Shown in pieces: positions 8,016 to 14,416 of a DNA stretch of 15,364 nucleotides. The notes beneath the pieces were generated by a model, which saw nothing but the letters and a program-made list of their open reading frames with translations, had not been told where the DNA came from and searched no databases. Every line of letters starts with the position of its first letter. The first letter of the stretch is position 1. Source of the stretch: Euryarchaeota archaeon TMED132 (GTDB lineage Archaea > Thermoplasmatota > Poseidoniia > Poseidoniales > Poseidoniaceae); contig NHGH02000014.1 in the NCBI GenBank assembly GCA_002172355.2, forward strand, positions 1 through 15,364, read 5' to 3'. Both the position numbers and the translations under genes were made by a program.

Positions 8016-9200
8016 TTACTTCTTACTCTTTTTTCCAAAACCCCTAAGTTGGGCGTATTTTCTCTGTAAGGTTTTACTATTCATGTAAATTAATCCTAAT
8101 ACTACACCTGGTACAGAAATAACAACTACATAGCCAATTATTACTACAACTAAACTCTCTGAAACATCTTCTGTAATAGGACTAAACGATATAACATTGC
8201 CAAATGAAGTAATAATAAATCCATCATTGAAAGAATTCTCCCAGGCAAAGGATATCGAGCGACCTGAAATTATCGCATCCCATTGGCTCACGTCTTCTGA
8301 CGAAATATGGACATATGCTTCATCCGTAACTGGATATTGTCTGACTGTTGAAAATGGTGCTAGAATAATAAGTGAAGTACTATCATGACCTCTTGAAACT
8401 TTAGTGAAATCACCTTCTAAAGTAGTGTACTGTACTGAACTGCCTGCTGAAGATTTAGTTGAATCTATCGAATCGATAGAAATAATCCTAGTTCTAAGGC
8501 CTGTTCCAAAAGCTACACATTCTTTCAATATCGGTTCAGCACAATCTACATCGATCCAAGTATCTGTGCTTGTACCTGAAAGCCATGAGATATTGTGTGT
8601 TGGGCCGATTACAGCAAGCCCATCATCAAGAGTTGACATTACACAGACATCGATGTTTCTATGGCAGGAAATACCAGTTATGGAACTATTCTTAGAATTG
8701 TCAAGGGCAACAAATCCAATACCTTCAGCAAATTTCCAAATTCCACCATCTTCAGCACCAAAGTATGCATAATCTCCGGCTTGCCGCCATTCAACCGAAC
8801 TCAAGTCTCTTCCAATAATTTCTCCAGTACCGTTTACAAGAGTTACTCCGTGATTTGAGGTTTCATATCTCAAAGCAACTCCCTTTTCTCCTGCGATAAG
8901 TGCCGCTTGTCCTCTTGGGTGCCATGATACATCAATTAGAGAAACTGTACGGCCGGTGTTCAACTCAACGTCTTTTGACCTATCATCTGCTTGTAATGCT
9001 GATATTTCCCTAGCATAGCCGTCCAAACCGACTAGAAGTACTGATTCCCCATTAGGGGATAGCGCTCCTGCTAAGACACCCAAATCAGAATTAGAAAGTG
9101 ATTCTTCGATTTCCAAGTCGACTACTGACTTGGAAGCAATAGTTGAAGGAATCAACAAAATAAAAAGACAAGTAAAAACAAAAATCAGTTTGCCTCGCAT
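8016..9200 (-). CDS. Secreted, C-terminally membrane-anchored beta-propeller-like protein
   Basis: Unrecognised protein of 394 residues. It begins with a signal peptide (MRGK then a hydrophobic core LIFVFTCLFILLIPS, cleavage plausibly after the IAS that follows). The body shows repeating WD40/propeller-like strands such as LAGALSPNGESVLLVGLDG, VSWHPRGQAALIAGEKG and VEWRQAGDYAYFGAEDG, each ending in a turn before the next blade. Near the C-terminus lies one transmembrane helix (SLVVVIIGYVVVISVPGVVLGLIY) followed by a short Lys/Arg-rich tail. The expected topology is an extracytoplasmic propeller held by a C-terminal anchor with a cytoplasmic basic tail. Several N-x-S/T sequons fit archaeal N-glycosylation. 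I chose ATG 9200; a TTG at 9218 is in frame and preceded by GAGG, so six more residues are possible. The partner or ligand is unknown. It lies 53 bp upstream of gcdH, but a functional link is not evident. Confidence 0.8.
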   Translation of the reverse strand: MRGKLIFVFTCLFILLIPSTIASKSVVDLEIEESLSNSDLGVLAGALSPNGESVLLVGLDGYAREISALQADDRSKDVELNTGRTVSLIDVSWHPRGQAALIAGEKGVALRYETSNHGVTLVNGTGEIIGRDLSSVEWRQAGDYAYFGAEDGGIWKFAEGIGFVALDNSKNSSITGISCHRNIDVCVMSTLDDGLAVIGPTHNISWLSGTSTDTWIDVDCAEPILKECVAFGTGLRTRIISIDSIDSTKSSAGSSVQYTTLEGDFTKVSRGHDSTSLIILAPFSTVRQYPVTDEAYVHISSEDVSQWDAIISGRSISFAWENSFNDGFIITSFGNVISFSPITEDVSESLVVVIIGYVVVISVPGVVLGLIYMNSKTLQRKYAQLRGFGKKSKK

Positions 9201-9291
9201 AATGTGTCCACTTAGCAATTAAACAAAACCTCTTCGCACAAATTATCTTCAATTAAAATAAAAAAAATATCTCTTTTTGACGGTGAGCCTT
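9201..9291. promoter_or_regulatory. Divergent promoter region of the propeller gene and the rightward tyrS operon
   Basis: An AT-rich gap between divergent genes. The block aattaaaataaaaaaaatat (9251-9270) holds TATA-like strings on both strands: TATTTTAATT read leftward (9260 to 9251), about 50 nt before the leftward ATG, and TTAAAATA read rightward (9253-9260), about 31 nt before ATG 9292. The GGTGA at 9282-9286 is the ribosome site for the rightward gene. The rightward TATA is so close that the leader would be very short, so its position is uncertain. Confidence 0.35.
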
Positions 9292-9843
9292 ATGTTCAAT
9301 GGAGTTTTGCATCGACTTATGGAGAAGTTTGCAGTTAAGCGTGGATTACAAAAGTCGATGGGTGGAAATGTTGGTCTTGCCAAATTAGCAACCGAATATT
9401 TCGAAAATGTTAATGCTGATTCAGAAGGAAAGTTTACTGCTTCTTTCGGGATATTAACTAGCGTAAGCGGATGTTTTGATAGCGACGGTAAATTGTCCAT
9501 GGATGTCGTCCAACTAAAAGGCCAAGAACTTGGAGAATTCTTATCATCTGATAACGGAAGAGAATTAGCAATGGAATCCAGAAAAAGATGGTCTGGATTC
9601 TTAGATCTGGCTACAGGTTACAGTCCAAAGCAACGTGGCGACAAGGCTAAAGAGGAGGCAAAGAAATTTTCTAAGGCTAGATCTGCAATCAAAATGGCTC
9701 ACAAATCTATGCAAATGGCTACATCAATTACTCAAGAAAAAATCGATACTGCAAATAAGATGATTGCAGATTTGGAAACGATGATCGAAAATGGAGAGGC
9801 TCCTTCTGAAGGAAGAGTCAAGAAATTGAATGACTTATTTTGA
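9292..9843 (+). CDS. Conserved-looking unknown protein, 183 residues
   Basis: I do not recognise this family. The protein has no signal peptide, no transmembrane helix and no metal-binding cysteines. The N-terminal part (about 1-95) mixes helices and short beta strands, with a Gly-rich turn KSMGGNVG and strands around KFTASFGILTSVSG and KLSMDVVQLKG. The C-terminal part (about 110-178) is a highly charged helical region rich in Lys, Glu, Ala and Met, consistent with a coiled coil or helical hairpin. I chose ATG 9292 because GGTGA (9282-9286) lies 5 nt upstream; TTG 9277 and GTG 9283 are also in frame but overlap or precede that site. The gene is followed 11 bp later by the ATG chosen for tyrosyl-tRNA synthetase, so the two are very likely cotranscribed. 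A role in translation is possible but rests only on this neighbour. Confidence 0.75.
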   Translation: MFNGVLHRLMEKFAVKRGLQKSMGGNVGLAKLATEYFENVNADSEGKFTASFGILTSVSGCFDSDGKLSMDVVQLKGQELGEFLSSDNGRELAMESRKRWSGFLDLATGYSPKQRGDKAKEEAKKFSKARSAIKMAHKSMQMATSITQEKIDTANKMIADLETMIENGEAPSEGRVKKLNDLF

Positions 9844-9854
9844 ATGTGATTTCT

Positions 9855-11000
9855 ATGGACGTAGACACTATCCTCGCACCCTTTGAGGAAAGATGTCAAC
9901 GCTTGAGTGAACTAAATCTGGAGCAGCGAAATAGAATTGCATCGATTGTCGGTGGAGTCGAAGAGACTGTTGGAATAGACCACTTAGTCGACTGTATTGC
10001 AGATGGTACTAGTATTGGTGGAGATGGAACCATCAGATGTTATGTTGGATTTGAACCATCTGGGAAAGCACATATTGGATGGAAAGTTCTTGCTTTACAA
10101 CTTAAGAGAATGCTAGATGCTAATGTAAATGTTCTAATTTTCCTTGCTGATTGGCATGCATGGATAAATGATAAATTCAATGGCAAAATGGAAGATATAC
10201 AAGTTACTGCGAAGTATATGGAAGATACTTTCAGAGCCTTACTGGGACATCCTGAAGAGGGTGATGGGCCAGGTCAACTGAGATTCTTTTGGGCTTCAAC
10301 CTTAATGAATTCTGGTGACTACTGGGCTCGTGTACTAAGATGTTCAAAGGGTGCAACTCTTGCAATGGTAAGAAAGACTTTCACTATAATGGGAAGGGAT
10401 GAAGCCTCTTCAGACCACGACTTATCTAAATTCTATTATCCTGCAATGCAAGCATCAGATATATTCGAATTAGATATCGACATCGCAATAGGTGGAATGG
10501 ACCAAAGAAAGGCTCATATGTTTATGAGAGATGTTGCAAGTAAATGGGGATGGAAAAAGGCAACATGCCTTCATACCACAATTATATCCTCACTAAAATC
10601 AACTGGAGCAAGGATGGAAAGTTTTGACCATAAAATGAGTAAATCCGACCCATCCGGTGCAATATTGATACATGATACTGAAAAGCAATTGAGGAAAAAG
10701 ATGCAAAAGCATGCTTATCTCAATCCGGAAGATGAATCTTCACCTGTTTACGAATTAGCAGAGCACGTGGTACTTCCTGAATGGGGAGAGATAAATGTCA
10801 CTCCAAATCCCAAATTTGGTGAGCCTTCGACATGGAAGGATTTGGATTCTTTCAAGAAAGCTGTTCAAAGCGGAGATATTCATCCACTAGATGCAAAGTT
10901 AGGAGTTGCTGATGGAATCTATAGAGGATTGCATGAAGTCGCTAAGTTCTTTGAAGAAAATCCTGAAAGGCTCGATGCTGTTAATGAATTATTAAAATAA
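9855..11000 (+). CDS. tyrS: Tyrosyl-tRNA synthetase, archaeal/eukaryotic type
   Basis: 381 residues. This cytoplasmic class I synthetase charges tRNA-Tyr with tyrosine using ATP. Motifs: the HIGH-type signature in YVGFEPSGKAHIGW (about 63-76), KMSKS (260-264) in DHKMSKSDPSGA, the tyrosine-pocket segment YYPAMQASD (194-202) and GGMDQRKAH (213-221), which separate TyrRS from TrpRS. The short length and absence of a C-terminal S4 domain fit the archaeal/eukaryotic core form rather than the bacterial one. TTG 9840 and GTG 9846 are in-frame alternatives. I prefer ATG 9855, preceded at short distance by GTGAT (9846-9850); TTG 9840 has no ribosome site and would overlap the preceding stop. The 3' end overlaps the convergent MCM-N-like gene by 9 bp. 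Confidence 0.95.
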   Translation: MDVDTILAPFEERCQRLSELNLEQRNRIASIVGGVEETVGIDHLVDCIADGTSIGGDGTIRCYVGFEPSGKAHIGWKVLALQLKRMLDANVNVLIFLADWHAWINDKFNGKMEDIQVTAKYMEDTFRALLGHPEEGDGPGQLRFFWASTLMNSGDYWARVLRCSKGATLAMVRKTFTIMGRDEASSDHDLSKFYYPAMQASDIFELDIDIAIGGMDQRKAHMFMRDVASKWGWKKATCLHTTIISSLKSTGARMESFDHKMSKSDPSGAILIHDTEKQLRKKMQKHAYLNPEDESSPVYELAEHVVLPEWGEINVTPNPKFGEPSTWKDLDSFKKAVQSGDIHPLDAKLGVADGIYRGLHEVAKFFEENPERLDAVNELLK

Positions 11001-11861
11001 TTTATTCTTAAAGCCAGGCTCAATACTATGAATTTTTAAAATTAAGACTCTTCTAGTATCCATTGCAAAGTCACGGTTTGGTAGATGGTCCAACTCAACC
11101 CAAGCATTGACTGTAACCTCTTGAGTAAGAGATAATTGACCAACATATTCATCATTTATTACCGCTAGATAACGGAATAAAGGATTTCTAGTTTCATCAT
11201 GTGAGTGTCTTTTAAGCATTACAGGGCATGTTAATTCGATATACTGAATATCTTCGTATATATTACCCTCAACTATCATCGAGATATTTGTCGGGGGAGG
11301 GATTTTTGCCTTTCCATCTGTTTTTTTCATTTCATCATAATAAGATTCTGCACACAATGAACATTGAAAAGAACGCTTCCTTTCTCTTGCTAAAGATTGC
11401 TTGATAGACCATGTGGTTCCACATTCATTACAGATATACTGTGACTTCTTGAGCCAACCCATTGGAGAATCTAAGTTAGTGATTATACTATTAAAAGACA
11501 ATAATCTACCTCTATCTCTAGTTCTCACATCACCCAGTAAATATGAGAATTCGTCATCAAAGCCAATTATTCTTATCACTGGACGTGTCCTTGAATTACG
11601 TGTCTGAAATTGTTCTCTAATGACTTGATTACCCAATTCAAGACATTTGGTCGGACTGTTAGGGAAAATAGAGTGTAGAGGCGTATTCTTGAGATACTCC
11701 CACTGAACTTCAAATCCAAAAACATCTTCTTCACATAATAAAAAATAATCTAGTTCGGAACTATACTTCTCTTCAAAAATTAATCTCCAAGCATTGAGTA
11801 TTTCTTGAGCCTCAATGTCAGGTTCTGTGGCTTTAATTTGTGACATGGAAATTCTTGTCAT
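10992..11861 (-). CDS. Stand-alone MCM N-terminal-domain-like protein (OB fold plus zinc ribbon, no ATPase)
   Basis: 289 residues with no Walker A or B motif. The order of elements follows the N-terminal half of archaeal MCM: a helical region with FEEKYSSELDYF and FEVQWEYLKN (about 29-59) and CLELGNQVIREQF (73-85); then an OB-fold-like stretch with RIIGF, LLGDVRTRDRGRLLSFNSII (109-127), where MCM has its DLRSxxIGKLVSxxGIV segment; a zinc ribbon C144, C147, C167, C170; and the closing OB strands with YIEL (207-210) and VGQLSLTQEVTVNAWVEL (240-257). In MCM this part forms the hexamer collar that binds DNA, and the AAA+ motor follows; here the protein ends. It could be an MCM paralogue that binds DNA or regulates the real helicase, or a zinc-containing OB protein of another lineage. 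ATG 11861 is used; ATG 11846 is also possible. Neither has a clear ribosome site, so the mRNA may be leaderless. Confidence 0.8.
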   Translation of the reverse strand: MTRISMSQIKATEPDIEAQEILNAWRLIFEEKYSSELDYFLLCEEDVFGFEVQWEYLKNTPLHSIFPNSPTKCLELGNQVIREQFQTRNSRTRPVIRIIGFDDEFSYLLGDVRTRDRGRLLSFNSIITNLDSPMGWLKKSQYICNECGTTWSIKQSLARERKRSFQCSLCAESYYDEMKKTDGKAKIPPPTNISMIVEGNIYEDIQYIELTCPVMLKRHSHDETRNPLFRYLAVINDEYVGQLSLTQEVTVNAWVELDHLPNRDFAMDTRRVLILKIHSIEPGFKNKLF

Positions 11862-11963
11862 AAGCGACGGTTTTCAAAGATTTCTGTCGATTATGAAAAA
11901 TTCATCAATAACAATGTTCATCAATTGATTTCCTTACGACCAATTATCAGCGTAGGTGTTAAT
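11862..11963. promoter_or_regulatory. Divergent intergenic region with a 9-bp direct repeat upstream of etfB
   Basis: This gap separates the leftward MCM-N-like gene from the ETF operon and must hold promoters for both. I cannot point to a convincing TATA box. It contains TTCATCAAT twice, at 11901-11909 and 11917-11925 (16 bp apart). The ribosome site AGGTG at 11954-11958 lies 5 nt before the GTG start of etfB. Confidence 0.35.
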
Positions 11964-12701
11964 GTGGCAAAAATTGCAGTTCTAGTTAAGCAAGTACCGG
12001 ATACTAATTCAAAAATAGTAATTTCTGGTGATTCAGTAGACCTTTCAAGTGTGAAAATGGTGATGAGTCCATATGATGAATTCGCAGTAGAAAACGCATT
12101 GAGACATAGAGAGTCTGTCGGCGGCACTGTTACAGCAATTACAGTCGGCGGTGCAGGTGCAGAAAAAGTCCTCAAAGATGCTAAAGCAATCGGTGTTGAC
12201 GAGATAGTTAGGATCGATTGCGATTCATACTTAGACTCAAATGCTCTTCAATCTATTCTAAGTTCCATGATCTCAGAAGGTGGATTTGAAGTAGTATACT
12301 GTGGAAAGTCTGCAGCAGATACTGGAGCAGGTTCGACTGGACCTGGAATCGCAGAACATCTTGGATGGGCTTCTGTTTCCAACATTATAGACTCAAATAG
12401 TGAAGGGAACTTTACTGTCGTCGCACCTCTAAATGACGGAAATGCCGTTATTGAGGTCCCACTACCTGCAGTAATTACTTGTGACAAAGGAAATACAAAG
12501 GTTAGAAAGCCAAATGTGAAGGGAATCATGCAAGCAAAAAGAGCTCAAGTCGATGTTAGGAGTTGTGAGATTCCTACGTCAGCAGTTAGCATTGTTAATC
12601 AAAGTCTACCTCCTGCCAAGCCTGAAGGTAAAATGTACGAAGGTGGCCAATCCGCTTCTGAAGTGGCTAGATTGCTTAGAGATGAAGCAAACATTATTTG
12701 A
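11964..12701 (+). CDS. etfB: Electron transfer flavoprotein beta subunit
   Basis: 245 residues after choosing GTG 11964. With the alpha subunit it forms the FAD/AMP-containing ETF that accepts electrons from acyl-CoA dehydrogenases and passes them on to ETF:quinone oxidoreductase. It starts with the typical KIAVLVKQVPDT, continues with MSPYDEFAVENALRHRE, and has the nucleotide-site segment CGKSAADTGAGSTGPGIAEH and the family block KVRKPNVKGIMQAKR. The start is decided by AGGTG (11954-11958), 5 nt before the GTG, and by alignment with the usual ETF beta N-terminus. A TTG at 11925 would add 13 atypical residues. It is the first gene of the etfBA operon. Its likely electron donor, glutaryl-CoA dehydrogenase, is encoded about 4 kb away on the other strand. 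Confidence 0.95.
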   Translation: MAKIAVLVKQVPDTNSKIVISGDSVDLSSVKMVMSPYDEFAVENALRHRESVGGTVTAITVGGAGAEKVLKDAKAIGVDEIVRIDCDSYLDSNALQSILSSMISEGGFEVVYCGKSAADTGAGSTGPGIAEHLGWASVSNIIDSNSEGNFTVVAPLNDGNAVIEVPLPAVITCDKGNTKVRKPNVKGIMQAKRAQVDVRSCEIPTSAVSIVNQSLPPAKPEGKMYEGGQSASEVARLLRDEANII

Positions 12702-12706
12702 GGTGA
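12700..12706 (+). promoter_or_regulatory. Ribosome binding site overlapping the etfB stop codon
   Basis: GAGGTGA overlaps the TGA stop of etfB (12699-12701) and lies 4 nt before ATG 12711 of etfA. This is a near-perfect match to the archaeal anti-Shine-Dalgarno sequence and would allow coupled translation, keeping the two ETF subunits in balance. Confidence 0.75.
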
Positions 12707-12710
12707 AAAT

Positions 12711-13640
12711 ATGACAAATACAATAGTAATAGCAGAATTAAACAAAGGAAGTATTCATTCAACAACTAAAGAGTTAGTCTCAGCAGCACAAATGCTAGGC
12801 AATTCTTGCACGGTGATAGTACCGTGTACAGATTCATCTGTAGCAGATTCGATAAGTTCTACTTCAGGAGTAGCAAAAGTAATCGTTGCAAAATCCGAAA
12901 TTTTTGCAAACTATGATGCTTCAGGTTGGGCATCTGCAATTGATTCGGTAACTCCAGAAGGAACAATTATTACTTCAGCAAGCCCTCAATCAAAGGACTT
13001 AGCAGCTAGATTAGCGGCTAGAAGGAAACTCTCAGTAGTTCAAGATGTGGTATCTATCCAAGATGGCCAACTTACATCACCTGTTTACTCAGGTAAAGCA
13101 ATGCAGACTGTTTCTGTATCTGGAAATACAGTCATTAGTATTAGACAAAATGTGTTTGATGCATCACCTGATGGTGGTTCTGCTGAAGTATCTGTCATCG
13201 ATGCATCTGGAAACGTAGCCACTGCAGTAAAAGAATTAATTTCTAGAGCATCTGAAAGATTGGATGTATCTGAGGCAAACATCATTATTTCGGGAGGAAG
13301 AGGAATGGGTTCTCCAGATAACTTCAGTCACTTAGAACAAATTGCTGACACCTTGGGTGCTGCTGTAGGGGCATCAAGAGCTGCAGTTGATACTTGGGAT
13401 GATATTCCTCACTCGATGCAAGTAGGACAAACTGGAAAAACTGTAAACCCTAATCTATACATTGCAGTTGGGATTTCTGGAGCAATACAACATTTAGCAG
13501 GAATGAGGTCATCAAAGTATATCGTTGCAATAAACAAAGATGCTGATGCACCAATTTTCCAACATGCAGATTACGGAATTGTGGCAACTTGGGAAGAAGC
13601 ACTTCCTGTTCTTCAATCAAGTCTTTCTGCAATGATGTAA
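12711..13640 (+). CDS. etfA: Electron transfer flavoprotein alpha subunit
   Basis: 309 residues, the normal length. Domain I (about 1-185) is the pyrophosphatase-like half shared with the beta subunit, beginning [12 protein letters not shown]. The FAD-binding C-terminal domain holds ISGGRGMGS (193-201), [11 protein letters not shown] (220-230), [18 protein letters not shown] (237-254) and [11 protein letters not shown] (255-265), followed by [20 protein letters not shown] (271-290), all standard for ETF alpha. It carries the redox FAD and meets the acyl-CoA dehydrogenase and ETF:quinone oxidoreductase. The oxidoreductase is not in this window. It sits 9 bp after etfB, with the ribosome site overlapping the etfB stop. 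Its TAA stop abuts the stop of the convergent hydrolase gene. I see no sign of the bifurcating ETF type, but that call needs structural alignment. Confidence 0.96.
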   Translation: MTNTIVIAELNKGSIHSTTKELVSAAQMLGNSCTVIVPCTDSSVADSISSTSGVAKVIVAKSEIFANYDASGWASAIDSVTPEGTIITSASPQSKDLAARLAARRKLSVVQDVVSIQDGQLTSPVYSGKAMQTVSVSGNTVISIRQNVFDASPDGGSAEVSVIDASGNVATAVKELISRASERLDVSEANIIISGGRGMGSPDNFSHLEQIADTLGAAVGASRAAVDTWDDIPHSMQVGQTGKTVNPNLYIAVGISGAIQHLAGMRSSKYIVAINKDADAPIFQHADYGIVATWEEALPVLQSSLSAMM

Positions 13641-14408
13641 TCACATATATTTCCCAATAAAACCGCCATTGTTTTGGCCAGATTGACCAACATATGGATT
13701 GGTTTGTTTCTCGATTCCAATAGATGTTAGTGGCCCGTGTCCAGGATGTACAATAGTATCTGGATCAAGAGGCCATAATTTGGTCTTTATCGAGTTAGAT
13801 AAAACCTCAAAATCGCCACCAGTATTGGGTAAATCTGTTCTCCCTACCGAACCAGCAAACAAAGTATCTCCAACAAAAAGGTGGTCTGGACCATCTGAAA
13901 TGTCAAGTAATAAACAACAACCACCCAAAGTATGACCTGGGGTATGAAGAATTTTCAAACTGATATTACCAAACTCAAGTAACTGTTCATCCGAGATTTG
14001 ATGGGTTGCTGTTGCTGGTTCTGGAAGATTTATTCCGCGCCTAGCGCCTGATACCTTGGCCAAAGATTGTAAAAAGTAATCATCCTCATGCAAATACCAA
14101 TTGACATCATATCTTTCCAATAAATAGGGAATATGACCACTGTGGTCATAATGTGCATGAGTATTAACAAGCGCGACTACTTTTCTATTTGATATTCCAT
14201 ATTCATGCATTTCTTCAGCATTTAGTGGACCTGTGGACCAATTAGGGCCTGTGCCTTGAAATTCTTCAATCCAAGAAATTATTCTTTCTGACTCTCCGCC
14301 ACCATCAATTATTATTGTATCACCTGTTGACAAATCAGTGACTACAGAGCACCTCATTTGTAAATCTCCAACCATAAATGATTCAATCCAAGGTGATTCA
14401 AGTGCCAT
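13641..14408 (-). CDS. Metallo-beta-lactamase-fold hydrolase, glyoxalase II-like
   Basis: 255 residues with a complete set of metal ligands for a dinuclear site: THAHYDH (H84, H86, D88, H89), HTPGH (H159), GDTLF (D181) and HPGHG (H224). The strings GDTLFAGSVGRTDLP and HPGHGPLTSIGIEK place it in the hydroxyacylglutathione hydrolase-like branch (YcbL/GloB-type), which hydrolyses thioesters such as lactoyl-thiol adducts. It lacks the long C-terminal helical domain of classical glyoxalase II. Its thiol substrate in an archaeon is unclear, since glutathione is usually absent, so only a general thioesterase or hydrolase role is safe. There is no signal peptide, so it is cytoplasmic. It begins 8 bp after the stop of the propeller/PKD gene, with AGGT of its ribosome site overlapping that stop, so the two are cotranscribed. 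Confidence 0.92.
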   Translation of the reverse strand: MALESPWIESFMVGDLQMRCSVVTDLSTGDTIIIDGGGESERIISWIEEFQGTGPNWSTGPLNAEEMHEYGISNRKVVALVNTHAHYDHSGHIPYLLERYDVNWYLHEDDYFLQSLAKVSGARRGINLPEPATATHQISDEQLLEFGNISLKILHTPGHTLGGCCLLLDISDGPDHLFVGDTLFAGSVGRTDLPNTGGDFEVLSNSIKTKLWPLDPDTIVHPGHGPLTSIGIEKQTNPYVGQSGQNNGGFIGKYM

Positions 14409-14416
14409 AATAATAC

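Noticed and set aside
8464..8480. Perfect 8+1+8 inverted repeat
   Set aside because: It lies within the propeller gene, encodes a repeated Ser-Ile-Asp, and is not near a gene boundary.
12809..12826. Short hairpin CACGGT/ACCGTG early in etfA
   Set aside because: Only six pairs within coding sequence; expected by chance in a window of this size.
14132..14150. Perfect 9+1+9 palindrome
   Set aside because: It lies inside the hydrolase gene and falls on the codons for H-Y-D-H-S-G-H of the metal site. The symmetry follows from the residues encoded, so an operator role is not supported.
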